Source: Lumbricus terrestris
Lineage: Eukaryota > Annelida > Clitellata > Crassiclitellata > Lumbricidae
Assembly (NCBI GenBank): GCA_949752735.1
Contig: OX457037.1
Coordinates: forward strand, 65,097,449 to 65,161,448
Length of the DNA: 64,000 nt
Direction: 5' to 3'
Shown: positions 1 to 13,100 of the stretch, in pieces
How the letters are laid out: the number at the start of each line of letters is the position of its first letter
Numbering within the stretch: the stretch's first letter is position 1
Translations under genes and position numbers: made by a program
Notes under the pieces: model-generated
Seen by the model: the letters and a program-made list of their open reading frames with translations, nothing else
Database searches by the model: none
Told to the model about the DNA's origin: nothing

Positions 1-369
1 CTAATAATGACATTTTAAGCTGGTATCCTAATAAAATTGCTTGTAATGGATACGCAGTGGATAATACAATAAATTTATAATGATCTTTATGAAATAAAAT
101 TAATATGAAATATTGAAAGATAGAAGAAGCTTGGTCTTCGCCACTAATTTCGATGGGACCATTCACTGTCACCCCAAGTCTCCGCCCCTATAAGGATTCT
201 CACTACAGCTGACAGCATTGATTCTTTGAGCAAACCGAATATTGTTTAATTTTTTAGATGTAGGCCTATGGTAAAAGTGGAAATTATATTTGAAAACTAG
301 AACAGAAAATATTAAATTCACTGCCGCAATCTATAACGATTGACTCACATATTTTAAAAATTTCTGACA

Positions 370-441
370 GGCCCAGGCGACCCCTGGCAAATCGTCAGGC
401 GACCCCCGCGGGGGTCGCGACCCACAGGTTGAGAACCGCTG
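370..441. repeat. terminal part of a hAT-like MITE
   Basis: The segment ends in GGTTGAGAACCGCTG, the reverse complement of the CAGTGGTTCTCAACC type of end typical of hAT non-autonomous elements. GC-rich palindromic sequence around gcgggggtcgcgaccc lies just inside it. I did not find the partner end between 1 and 360, so the element may be truncated or may start outside the window. Confidence 0.45.
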
Positions 442-639
442 ATCTATTGTGTCAGCAAGTCTAATAGGCTACGCGTTGAGAGAACTGTGACAAAGTTCAC
501 ACTACAGAGAATATAGTGGAGAGGAGGGTCTCGGAAGTTACATGTACAAAGGCCACAAAGTCATAAAACGAGTTGTCATTATTAAAACAGAATGCGCGAT
601 ACTGAAATCTGTGTTTGACAGAGCGAACACTGAGTGTAG

Positions 640-1514
640 GCCTATTGTTGCCTCTGCCCTTTGTCCAAAGACTCAACATTTTTCACGGGCGCTTCGCGCT
701 GAGAGCAACTGTGACAGGGGGCACATTGAGAGAAGCTTTAGATAAATACAATGAATCATAAAGTTAGGTGAGATTACGTGAATTCGCGCGAATTTAATGG
801 TCTGATCTACTGTTAGGTGAACCATTCCCAGACACCAATAAATGACAGGGAACGTGAACTGGTCGATAAAAAAATTAATAAACTTGTTCAACGGCGTGTG
901 ACTTCAGCCGAAATATATTTAGAAACATCCTCTCGTTAGAAGTTCGCCTAGCGCCACTTCATGCCTGCAAGTCATGTGTGTGTGTGCGTGTGGGTGCGTG
1001 GGCGTGTGTGTGTTGTCTTCAGCCGCATTTTTATGTCGTCAGCAGCACTTCGCATACAAAAGACTCTTCAATTTGAAATGGAGTCGTTTGCTATATTTAC
1101 ACTTGCATAACATTACGCAAGTCTTTAGGCATATATACCTATTTAAATTCAGATAGGCCTATACATGTAGACCTGACTTCTGTATTATGTCTTTGCACGG
1201 ATGATAAACAGAAGCTATAATCCGATGCAATTCAAGGAAGCAACTGGTGGTAAAGAGTCTAACCTGATCAATTCGTTTAAAACTGATCAAGGCCGAGGTC
1301 CTATAAAGCGGCCCCTAGAGAAAAATCGTCTGCACTTTTATTTTATAAGTCTTCAACCAGGAGACGGTCGAGGTGGCCTCCACTTCAAGAGCAACTCACA
1401 CAACACTTGTTGAAGTTTTGCTTGCCATAGGCGTTCGTTAAAACTTGATGGACATGCTTAGTAAATACTAACTGTTGTATTAAGGATAAGCCAGGATTAA
1501 GCATGATCACACTT
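640..1514 (+). repeat. segmental duplication block, copy 1 (partner 55115-56064)
   Basis: Many stretches recur in the same order at 55115-56064: the block around ttcacgggcgcttcgcgc, the gt-rich tract near 974-1015, the run gatgataaacagaagctata, and the run ttgatggacatgcttagtaa. No convincing exon is visible. The short ORFs here are not shared in frame between the copies. The block lies upstream of gene copy A as its partner lies upstream of copy C, so it marks the 5' part of the tandemly duplicated unit. Confidence 0.75.
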
Positions 1515-2340
1515 GAAGTTCCGTTTAGACATGGTTGAGCAATAGTAGACTAGACTACGATAGATCTACACAACGGTACGCATCAGCTACTGTCAAAAGA
1601 ATATTAGTGAAGGTTAAAATGATCCAGTCAACATAATTATTGCATACTTTAGATTAGCATAACAGCAACGATCTAGATCAGTTCCGAGGTGGTCCTTGTA
1701 TGCGATCTGCCTTAGAGCCAATGCAATTTCACAATGGATGCAATTATCATATCCATAGGCGTAGGGGACATTTCAGCAGTGGGGGGCCAAAATTTTACCT
1801 CTGCCCGAAAAAATAAATTGACCATAATAATTGACTCGTGCACTTATAGGCATACAGTGCGTGTGTCTCTGTACAAGAGCACCGTTTCTGTTCTTGCGCC
1901 CACACTCGGGGAGAAGAGGCAGAGGGGCAAATGCCCTGAATGGGCCCGGCTACTTTTAGGGACCCAGGCTGAAGAGATTTCAGACCTATATTAAGTGCAG
2001 TTTATAATGGTTGCCTTTTAAAGTACAATATTTCCGACATTTGATTTCAATCAGTTAAAAACTTCAAATGAACAACTCAGTAAATTCACAATTGTACGTT
2101 ATTTTGTATTGTATCGCATTTAATTATATACATATTATATTATTATATATTACTATAACCATGTCGTCGATCGCCCTACTTAGTGCTAATTGAAATAGCG
2201 TCTCGCACGGAAACATCCTTAAAGAATTCCAAAACACCCATACTGTCAACTACAGTCGGTTGTGAACTACACTGATGTCAGTTTGGTAGAGAATTTAATA
2301 AACTTATTTCGTATTTCATTAGTCTACATTACATGAGATA
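1515..2340. other. intergenic, no supported gene
   Basis: This is AT-rich sequence upstream of gene copy A. I see no exon with both splice sites and no recognisable repeat end. The 86-codon ORF at 1734-1994 has no recognisable domain and no homologue in the other duplicated units. Confidence 0.5.
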
Positions 2341-2610
2341 GGTCTGCGCTGGACTGGCTGCCTGTTGAGAACCGATTGAAACTCAACATAGGCCTACTGT
2401 TCCTTTGCGTCTCAGAATACGGTAAGCTCATTAACAATGTTGACTCGTATAATAAGCACAAGGATTTGTCTATTTACTCTTAAAGATTTGGATTATCAGT
2501 CAGCCTGAAATATTAAGCAGCGTCATGATCTTCATTTTTTTAAACAAAGCAGCTCTTCTGCTCTTGTTAGAATTGCACCACCGCCGTTGGTCACTGATAA
2601 AGCATTATGA

Positions 2611-2618
2611 TATATAAG
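2611..2618 (+). promoter_or_regulatory. TATA-like box of gene copy A
   Basis: The motif tatataag lies about 25-30 bases upstream of a conserved segment containing agatcgcaga, the likely transcription start. The same arrangement occurs upstream of copies B (tataaaag at 32710) and C (tatatatag at 61870). The upstream block with ctcttctgctcttg and ggtcactg is also shared, so the core promoter is conserved across the three units. Confidence 0.6.
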
Positions 2619-2637
2619 GCATACAGAAGTGTAGTAG

Positions 2638-2776
2638 GACAGATCGCAGATCGCAGATTTTAGTCGCCAGCTGAAGAACAGGCTGATCGAAGTGGTTGTC
2701 TATGCATCTTTACTACAGAGCTTTGCAACACAAAAGCAAAGCATAAGAGGCAGACCCACTTGGTTCTACATACGAA
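2638..2776 (+). other. 5' UTR exon 1, gene copy A
   Basis: This is a non-coding exon inferred from three-way conservation with 32738-32869 and 61900-62038. It ends at the perfect donor cgaa|gtaagt. The 5' end is approximate and placed from the TATA-like box. The run gcataagaggcagac near its 3' end is nearly identical in all copies. The first intron is about 1.2 kb. Confidence 0.55.
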
Positions 2777-3981
2777 GTAAGTTACATCTTCACTTGATAT
2801 TTAATTCCGTCTTATCAGCTTAAAATGGTCTCAATTGAATAATGTAAAAATTTCCTCGCAAGTGTTGGCATGATAAACAAGCTTATCACGTTGAAGGCAG
2901 CAGGCTTCAATAACGGGGTAAAAACGCATTGCCAAGCAAACTGCTTGAAGATCTGGGTTCCACTAACGCCTATCCCAACTCAACTTTAATTTAATGTGAT
3001 CATCGTCTGGCATTGTCGGGTGGGTGTCTTGGAAGAATAGTTTTTCGAATTGCAATGGAGGCAATTTTTCTTGGATCTTTGGGAGTGCTAATAATGTTTG
3101 GCGACAAATGCTTTTCAATTCAAAGCCGCGGCTTTGAGACTCTCTTCCGTCCGCACTAAATGATGCCGCGAGAGAGATTTGTAGCTCGCCTTGTTCAATT
3201 TTCCCCACAGCTCTACATTTATGGCCGAACAACTTCATTTGCCACCTCTCTGGTCTGCATCCAATTTAAAATTAGCGACAATGGTATATCTTCCCGAAAT
3301 TTTGTCGTCAGGAATATGGCCGATCACATGTTGTCGTCGGTGCCTTGGCGGGAGGTTGCCGTCCGCCCAAAACGGATTTCTCCCATAAACCGGAATCCAC
3401 AAAGCAGGGGGACAATATCAAATATTTCTTGTTATTGGAATCCCCGTATTCTCTTGACCACGTCTCTCACTGTGTCCTCTCAGATCCTCTGACCGGCCAA
3501 ACTTCCTCGTCGTTCCAGTAGGCCTATAATAAATTAGTCCCACACTGGCTAAATCCAGATCCTTTTTTTGCACGGACTCATATCTATGGAATGGGCTCCC
3601 TCCTTCTCGTTCTCCTCCTCCGTCTCCTCCTACTCCTAGTCCGCATCCTACTCCTCCTCTATGCTCGATAATACGTTCTGGTGGCAACTGTATACACTGT
3701 ACCTTTTTCCGCCTTAAAATTCCATTTCTCTCGGGGTTTCAAGCACTGAAAGCGCTTCTGAAAGGCTTAGCCGTGAGAAGCTCTTTATTAAATTAATAAC
3801 ATCGTGGTTTCGTGCTGTCAGGTCGGGAACGTTTAAGAGGGGTTTGTGTCGAAGTGGTGCTATATAAATTTGTGATTACGATAACGAATTACTTTGCATA
3901 GACCTTATGCGTGCATGTCTAAATACAAGAATTGTACATACAATCATGTAGGTCTATGATGTAGGCTACATTTTGTTTCAG
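2777..3981 (+). other. intron 1, gene copy A
   Basis: It runs from gtaagt to the acceptor ttgtttcag|actcagcag. The 2930-3290 part is conserved with 62200-62560 in copy C and partly with copy B, so the ORFs in this stretch are conserved intron sequence, not exons. A pyrimidine-rich tract of CTCCT type lies at 3595-3665. A SINE-like tail ending in gctatataaatttgtgatta lies near 3860. Confidence 0.5.
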
Positions 3982-4105
3982 ACTCAGCAGAATAGCAGTG
4001 GATAGTGAAAGACAGAAATGTCCGCTCCTTCTTCTCTTCGTCTGTTGACCTGCGCTCTTCTGCTGGGTTTGTTACCTGCATACAACTCACAGACCATCAG
4101 CCCGA
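3982..4105 (+). CDS. signal-peptide exon, gene copy A
   Basis: The start codon at 4018 begins a 29-residue signal peptide: [10 protein letters not shown], then the hydrophobic core [10 protein letters not shown], then a polar AYNSQ cleavage region. The exon ends in phase 1 at a|gtgagt. Its acceptor is tttgtttcag. Bases 3982-4017 are 5' UTR. The exon is conserved in copies B (MSVPTSLRLL) and C (MSVPTSLHLL), including length and phase, which supports this start. It would direct the CUB/Ly6 protein into the secretory pathway. Confidence 0.8.
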
Positions 4106-7100
4106 GTGAGTCCGTCATTACTCGTATACCGCACTATGTCTTTTACAGCTAACCACTGTCGCTTTCCTTGCAGGTCGTCCGGAAATACTTTATGAAACGT
4201 GGCAGAGGATTGAGTTTGCAATACTTCGGGGCAGAGACGAGGATGATGAATTGATGATTATTATGAAGCCCTAAGCATCAGCAGCAGTCAGTCAATAGGT
4301 GCAAAATGCAAGAATGACCGATTGTTTTTTTACAATAGAATACGAAATTGAACGTAAACTCCTCAAATCCAAATGGCAATAGTGGTGATGATGATTGCGG
4401 TAATGATGGTAGTGGTGAGTTACTCACCAACACCACTATTAGGCTACCGCTCTCATCAGTTTTATGCTACCACCTCCAGCGCCACGCAATGTCACTACTG
4501 GGGACGTTGCGTGACGTTGGATGTAGGCTGGTAACACTAAAATGACAGGGCTAATTACGCATGAATAGAATGGTCTCCAAATAGGCCTACACTTAGGCCC
4601 CACATAGAACTTTTATTAAGTGACACCTTTCCGATCCGTTAAATATTAGTAAACCCGGATATAAGCTTAGTCTACCTGCGAGCAGATTCCGACATTGATC
4701 ATCACCTATTAAGGGCCAAGGTGAAAGTCAAATTGAACAAGAGAACAGCCAAAAACGCTAAACTTGGAAGAGTTCTATGGCCCAAAAGCGGATTTTTACG
4801 CCATAGAAATTAAGAACAGATTTCCAATCTTAGAAAAGGACGAAAACGATCAAATGCTAGAGGAATTATGGAAGAAGACTAATGGCAAAAGATAAGCAAA
4901 GGGAAAGGACAAAATACTAGAGGCAGCAGGGTCAACCATTGAGTTTAAAAGGGGAAAGAGAAAAATCGTAGATCTCAGAGGAAACCTTTGGACTGACAAT
5001 GGCAAAAGATAGGCTAAGCAAAGGGAAAGGACAAAATAGCAATACAAAGAACTAAAAAGTGGGCCCAGAGAGAAATGAAAAAAATAAACAATATCAGATA
5101 GAAGGAATGTTAAAGAACTTGAAGAGGCAAACAAGAAAGAGAATAAACCTATAATTATAAAAAAAAGTTATCAAACAGTCAGGGCACTTGCGGGTTAATT
5201 CAAACCACAAATGCTCGGTATAAAATCAAAAAAGGGCAAGCTGATCAAGGAAAAAGAAGAAATTGCTGAACAATGGAGAGAGTTCTGCAAGGAGCTGTAG
5301 GCCATGACGACAAAGACGGGAAGGAGGAAGCGAGGGATTATATACGCGAACCGGCTACGTTGAGATCAGAAGTAGGTTAGCTAGAGCAATGAGGGAGGTA
5401 GCAAGCGGTAAAAGTACGGGGCCAATTGAAGTACCGGTTGAACTATTTAAATTTGAAGAGGTAGGCCTATAGCAGCACTGGACATAATCGACTGACCAAC
5501 ATTTGCGTCATTTTGACGGGTATTTGCTTCTAAAATAATGCAGATCTTGCGCAGTTAGTTTCGAGGACTTCGAAGTTTTCTGGCGCTAGGTTTGCGTTTT
5601 CGGACTTAATCGCGGTTTCTGACAAGGATTTTTGGACGGTTAAAGGCATTTTGTTCGCAAGTCGTCTGGCCGATGTGACTGTGCATCAGGCCCATCCTTC
5701 TGATGCCCGGTCGAGTCTCAACCGTTTACGGACCGCCTCACGCCGCCGGTAGCCGTTTGTTTACAACCGGTGGAGGACGAACAACGTGGCCCGCTGGAGA
5801 TACCTCGACCGAGAGTCACTGGCGGTGCTTTGATCAACTGACGCGACGAATGCCTTTTCCTGCCCACTCCTTGTGCTTCGACGATTTATCCGGACATGCG
5901 TCATCTTCTACCAGTGAGTGACTACTCACCGACACCGTTATAGTGTGTTGCGAACGCTGTCACCTGTTGTCGCTCTACTCTATCATAGACGCAACTTGGT
6001 CCAGAGACTCTGAACATCCGTCCACACCATCTTTCAACTGTCGACGGAATCCGTTGGTTGGCTCCACCTGTGTGTGCGCGCGTGTGTGTATGTTTGTGCC
6101 TGCCAATGGTGACTCTTCCAGCTTACTGTGCATTGTTTGATAACCTGTGTAATATTTGTGTTCTTAATGACACTTAACATCAAACAGGCCAGCGTAGAAA
6201 GCGCCTCTGAGAAAGTATCTTGTAGAGACGCTATATAATTTCTCAGAATGAATGAATGAAAAGAATACTCAAATAAAATCCTATGTAGGCTATTATAATA
6301 ATGCATTTGAGCAATTTGCATAATTTTTCAGACTGTGGACAGGACACGTTCGACAGCCTGAGAGGCAATATCAGCTCACCCAACTACCCCTACCCTTACG
6401 CAATCAATCAGTACTGCAGTTACAACATCCTGGCTTCGTCAATCAGCACGATCAAGTTCAACTTCAACGCACTCGACCTCGAACAGACGTCGACCTGCAA
6501 TTACGATTATATTCAGGCAGGTTCAGGATCGCTAACTCGAATATTTCCTTTTGCTTTGCGAACATACTGTAGGCCTATACCTTGCATATCAGACTTGATT
6601 CTTTCAGATCAGTAGACCTATTCCATTGAAAACAGGCGATGATGATTCTTTTGAAATTGTGCAATTGGTTAGAGGTAGCAATAACAAAATTAGTTGCAGA
6701 TTTGATTCCCTAAAAAGAAATTGCTGTTTCGATGTAAATATTAGGCTGCTACATAATTATAGCTATTTATATTATAGTGCTAATCTATGAACGTTTTGGA
6801 TATTCCACATGAACAGTTCAGCTGTAATAACAGCCGACCAATCAGGTATTGCGGTTCTGGATATCGGGCGGAATTGATGTTCAAGCCGTGCTCCCGTGTT
6901 GTCATGACGTTTCGTAGTGACGGAGCCCGTACAGGCATCGGATTCTCAGTGTCCTATAACATCGAACCCATTAGTAAGTATGCATATTCAACGGTTTTTC
7001 CTGTTGCGCATTTCTTGTTTCTGTAAGCCTATGAATGTATGTCTAGGTGCACTGCATACAGTGCATACAGTGCATAGGCTGTGTGTATTGTGTAAGCCTA

Positions 7101-10100
7101 TATTTCACTTACACTACTGCTTCTCATTTCGCTAATAGATCAATGTCTCTCACGTAGGCCTACTTTAAATCAGTGAGTCTCGTCACTCATTATTATTAAT
7201 ATTGTTGTAATCATGGGCGCCCGCACATAGAGGCAAGGGGGGCAAGTGCCCCCCTGGAAAATTTAAACCTATGTTTTTAACTACTGCTTTTGGGTTTTTA
7301 ACAAATTTCTTTGCATTAATGCACCAATGATACGAATGATAAGACTGTGAAAGTCAGAAATCTACCTTTAGAGATCTCTATAGAAATAAGCATGCTCTTA
7401 TAACTTTCTGCCTTGCATTGTCTGGCTCTTTCTAAAAACTGTAGCAATGACCATTGGCCTTCAACTCTCCTGCGGGCACCCATGCAAAAAGCAGGCCTAA
7501 CGATTATGACCTACTTAAGTGGAATTCAGCTGTAAGCTTAATACAAATAATCACAACTGCCAAAAATTAAATAGGCTACTAACACAAAAATTTGAAAATT
7601 TCTCAAAGTAGGCTACACTGAAATTACATCAGGAGATCTGCATATTCACCAGCATTGTGATTATATAAATCAAGTCTGCTATAAGCCAGGCTCCACTTTG
7701 CCCATTTTGCAAGCTGCTGGCAGTACAGAATCCAGGGAGGTCAAACTGTAGATAAACTTGGCTCTGGTTATGACGTTTTTGCTACTTTTTGTTGCGTTAC
7801 GTTTCTGAATCGTCAAAAAACGGTGGTGGTATCACTAAAAGTGATATTACTTTTGTTCTGTTTGAAATAATATTTATGTTGATGAAATCTGGCCATAATA
7901 ACTATCTGTATTATGATAATTTATAATTTTTGTTCCTGCAGGATGCAACGGTGACTGCACTCCTGTGACCAACAGCTACGGATACTTCTGCAGCTGTGAT
8001 ATTATCCAGACTACCGTCGTTGAAACATCGAACAGCTACTGTCCCTACGGCTGTTCTACTACATCAACCTATTGTGCATGCAGCAATCCACACGTCACCC
8101 CACTCACGTCAACACCCACCACAACCGCTTCATTGGACGAATATAATATGTGTAACGTGATGTCCTATATCATCTTATTCAAATTGATGCAGAATTACTA
8201 TAGGGTCTTAATGGGTCAAACATTAAATAAGTTTACGCAAACAATTCTAACGGGATTCTGAAGGGTGGATTGGTGGCTCAATCCCAGAATAACCAATCTG
8301 ATTGATTTGCAAAGCTATGATTTAGGGTTTTAAACTGTTCTAAACTTTAGAATTATTCATAAAGCATGGCTGAAAGACTCTGCCAAAGATAACAGCTTAT
8401 TCCTGAAAGCTGAGTAGGGCCAGAAGCGTCAAATGAAGAACAACAGGTGTTTGCCCATAATTGAAAGTGCCCATCAAATATCAATGTTTATAGTGGAAGA
8501 AGGTAGCAGATCTATAGCGTGCGATTGAAGAGGTTTTCAAATTTTACAGTGACTGCTAAGTTATATTATATGACATGACTGTGTTTATCAGCAGATCTAT
8601 TGAGCTCCTATAATTTCCATTCTACAGTTCGAGAGTTATGTCGAATATAATGAAGACACATCTAATTGTAATCGTATACTTGTAATCTCCTAATTTTTCA
8701 GCCATGCTTTGAAGCTAAGCGCCGGGCCTCAGGACATACACGTGGGATGCCTCGTGAAATAGCCTACAGGGTTTATTATAATGTACAGCTGGACACAAAG
8801 TGTGTAGTTGGGAAAGAAATTTGTGCAGTTGGGAAAGAAATTTGTGCAGTTGAATTCAGATTTCGTGCAGCAGTGGTAAAAATCTTAGATGGAGCTTTTA
8901 AGTAAAGTAGGGTTTTTGAATGTGCAGAGCTACCAAAAAAGATGTGATTCGGATTTGTAAATGAATTTGTGCCGTTGTAAAAGTAATTTTGAGCAGTGGA
9001 AATCATCAATGAACGGAACGAAAGTGGGAAGGGGAAACATTTCAGGTAGGTGACTAAAAAAAGATCATCAGATTTTTTTACCGGGGACCTGCGACATATT
9101 TTCTGACGCGACGACTAAAAAGAGGTCTTCAGAAATTTAGAATATTGTTTATTTACCAGATCAAAAATCCTGGATGGGCAGTTCTAAAATTTCTTAGAAT
9201 ATACCCTGGTACAATAGAGAGTTAGTTTTTGAAATGGGGATCAGAGTTCAGTTGCCACAAAGATCGGTAATAATCAGAGTCTGAGCGAATGCGAAGGCGG
9301 ATCTTGGTGAGGACGAGAAAGCTTGGATGGTGGAGGATCGAAAGGATCAGAGAACAACCACGATGCAATATAAACCAAAGTGCAGCATAAATTGTTGGTC
9401 ATTAAAAGAACTTCTTTTTTAAATTTAAAATTTATATTGATTTTGACTTAGGATTTTATGCTATTCTAAAACATTTTGACATGATTGGATATAGAAATGA
9501 TGCACGTTTGTTTATTATAGGCCTACCTTGTATGTGCACCAAAATGCGGATAGCAATTGGTATATTAAAGAATATTCTTATCCTATCTTTTAATAACACT
9601 CATTTTGAACCGCGAGTCTAAATATTAAAACAATGCGCGATCCAACGGCGCAATATCGGATGGCAGCAAATAGAAGACTAGCCTATTAGACGTAAAAAGC
9701 GCGCCAATATAAGTAGTAAAAAACAACTAAGAAAAAGGGATGCGGCATAGTGCTTAGCAGTAGCAGTAGCAGTAGTAGTAGTAGTACTGATAGTAGCTGG
9801 TGTTTGTTGTGTTCGTACTTTGTTGCTGTGTGATTTGTCTATCATCACGACCAATTATTCACTTGCTAGTAAAAGTAGGTCTATGAAAATAAATTGGCAT
9901 ACTGTGTCTTGTGTTTTTAATGACTTTTCAGACTGTGGACAGAGCACGTACACTGATTCGAAGGGTAATATCACTTCCCCTCAATATCCCAGAAATTACC
10001 AAAACAATCAGTTCTGCAAATACGTCATCTACACATGGTCGCTCAATACGATCAACTTCACTTTCAACGTACTCGGTCTGGAATACCAGAATACCTGCAC

Positions 10101-13100
10101 CTACGACTGGATTGAGGCAGGTTTAAGATACATGTAGATCTATCTCACTCAAATAATTTATGTTGCTTTCCGAAGATACATGCATATCCTTGCTTATCTG
10201 ATTAGATTCTTTCAGAATGGTATTCTGTTGAAGCCGTGTTGTTCCTCAAAGATAGCAAGATAATCACGAAATCAGTTATTTGGCCTTCTAAAAAGATGTC
10301 AGAGACTTAAATGACCGGAATCAAAAATGCGCTAAAAAACAGACTTCCCGTTGAGCGAGGTCGGATTCTTCCACAGTTCCGCACCATCCCCAAAACATGT
10401 TCAACCATGAAACAATTAGATTTATATTGAATTACAGCTATTAATGTCATGATTCTATAATTGATGAACGTTTGGGATATTCTACATGAACAGTTCACTT
10501 GTGAGAGCAACCCAGCCAGCCGACCAATCAGGTATTGTGGTTCTGGATATCGGGCGGTATTGAGCTTCAAGCAATGCTACCGTGTCATCGTGGCATTTCG
10601 CGCTGATGGAATTGGTACACGCATCGGATTCTCAGTGTCCTATAAGATGGACCCAATTAGTAAGTATTCTGTAGGCACTATCCTACCTTACATTGGTGCG
10701 CATTCACTGTCTCTGTAGGCCCTATATTATGTGTACGACTGAATGTGCATGTGTGACTGTTTGATTTACTCTGCTGTCTCTAATTTCGCAAAATACTTTA
10801 ATGTGTCTGAAGTTCTTCCCCTGCAGAGCGATTCGTTACGCATAATTGTTATGCTTTACCTGGATATTCAAACGCAACTCATCCAATCTTAGCCCACCCT
10901 TCAAATATTATAGACTTTGGCCTTCCTATCGCTTAATAGGCATAAACATATTTACGATCTATTGTCCTAGTTTACGTCGTCAGTGTTATTTTTCGGTGTT
11001 GTCTTAACAGTTAAAGCGTTAGAATGGTGATGCATTAGGTTAAGATAATATTGTCGTAATCGTGGATTAAAAAAATATGCAATGTTAACCGAAAGAAGAG
11101 TTAGTGGCTTTGGCGTCAGTATGGTCATTGTAAAAGACGACGCAACTACATCCAGGCCTATGTCTTATACGACCAAATCACGATCTATGCGGTCATTGGT
11201 TATTAGCCTACTCAACTGCAACGCACAGAAGGCGAGATTTTCACATCACATAGGGCCTACATGTAGGCTACTATCGCAAAACATTTATACCAAGTAGTTT
11301 TTTGGATACGGTACCATAGCCTGATGCGGGGTTTTTAAAGAATTTTTCAGCTGCACAAACCAACAGTTTGAATATACGTGTTACCTTTGCTAGAAATTTC
11401 CGCCAACCTTTTCCCCCTCTTTTGTGATTGGCCTGAAATTGTATGGAGGAGAAGCATACATTACTGATAGAAAACAAAAACAGTTTAAATGTAAGATAAA
11501 AACGAAAAAAGGGTTAAACAGCATCGTAGAAGGCGACTCGTTATTTCTTGTGTTCGAGAAGTTGACACTTATTGCAATTTCAATCAAAAACTTCAATATT
11601 ACAATAAAATGATAACCTGCTTATTATTTTCTTTCGTTTCTTTTACATTTACTTAAAATCTGTTGGTTGCAACGGACTGCAGTTCAAGCCCCGGGCTGCG
11701 AGTTGACATTCAGAGATTTAGATATCTCGGGCTAGCAGGTGTGAGACGCAGGGGCGCAAGCTCCTGCGGAGCGACCTTGGGCAAGTTGCTTACCCATCAT
11801 CGTCTGTGGGGAAGGCAACAGGAAACCACCTCACTCATCTCAGCCCCAGGGGCGTCAAGCCAATGAACCTGCCTTCGGGCAGAGCACCATCATCATCAAT
11901 ATCTGTGTGATGAATAATTTTTTGTTCCTCAGGATGCCAGGGTGACTGCACTCCTGTCATGGTGGCCAACGGCTTCGGATACAACTGCCCCTGTGACGCC
12001 AATCAGACTCCCTACATCGCTTCACCTAACGACCAATGCCCCAACGGCTGCTACAATACATCATCATACTGTGCATGCAGCTCAGAAGTCGGCGCTCCAT
12101 CCACGTCAACATCCACGTCAACCAGGCCAACAACCATCACAACCACCACAACAACTAGGCCTACGACAACGGCCATTTATTATGCATGTACGTAATAGTT
12201 CGTTATGTACTACACTTTCATATTCAAATTAGGCAGAATTGCTGCAGGATCTAAATGGGTCAAACGACACTTAAGCTATCGTGAAAAAACCAACGGATTT
12301 CTGAACGAACGGCTCAATCTCAGATTCACAGTCCTGATTGATTTGCGTCAACGTTGTGTCTTTGGGGGCTAAACTACTGCTTGTAGGCTTAAGCTATAGA
12401 ATTATTCTTGGTGGCGGTAATCATAAGTTTCAGCTTTCCGTAAAACGTGTCTAAATGACTATACGCCAAAGACAGTTGGATAGGTAGGCTAGTAACGCTA
12501 GTTCGTAAACGCTGGGCTGGATCAGAAGGGGTCAAACGGAGAACAACATCAATCAATCAATCAATCAATAGTCAATCAATCAGTCAGTCAGTCAATCGAT
12601 CAATTGTTTCATTGAAGCCAACCGCAGGTACAAGAACAAGTTAAGACAACATTGTTTGGAAAGGAAAGGCCCAGAAAAAGATGAAGATCTCGCTACTTCT
12701 TCTTTTCGTTCTCTACCCTTAGGCAGGTTCGAATGATTGACGTCTCCATTCTTCTCTGTTCTGCGCTTTCATTTTCAGCTTCTGATAACCATCTTTCATC
12801 ATCCAGTCCAACAGTCTTTGTCTTGGTCTGCCTCTCGTTCTTTTTCCATCCATTTCCCCCTCTATGACTGTTCGTAGCATCGAGTCTCCTCTGAGTGTGG
12901 GCCCAATCCATCTTCTTTGTCTTTCTCTAATATTATTGTGTGTATCATTGCTCTCTTTTCTCCGACTCTTCTTAATACCTCCTCATTGCTGAAATGATCC
13001 CTCCAGCTGATTCATTCTATCCTTCTCCATAACTACATTTCAAATGCTTCAATTCTCTTAATGTCTTCCATTCGCATAGTCCATAATCCATATAACATCA

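Noticed and set aside
2963..3492. ORFs of 91 and 110 residues in intron 1 of copy A
   Set aside because: The DNA is conserved with copies B and C but the frames are not; they lie between the UTR exon donor and the coding exon acceptor.
6514..6522. GT donor at gcag|gttcag for CUB exon a
   Set aside because: The position -1 G is replaced by A in the gcaagttc copies, while the GC reading gains consensus (GCAAGT), and one paralog has a true GT at the GC position; the GC donor explains all copies better.
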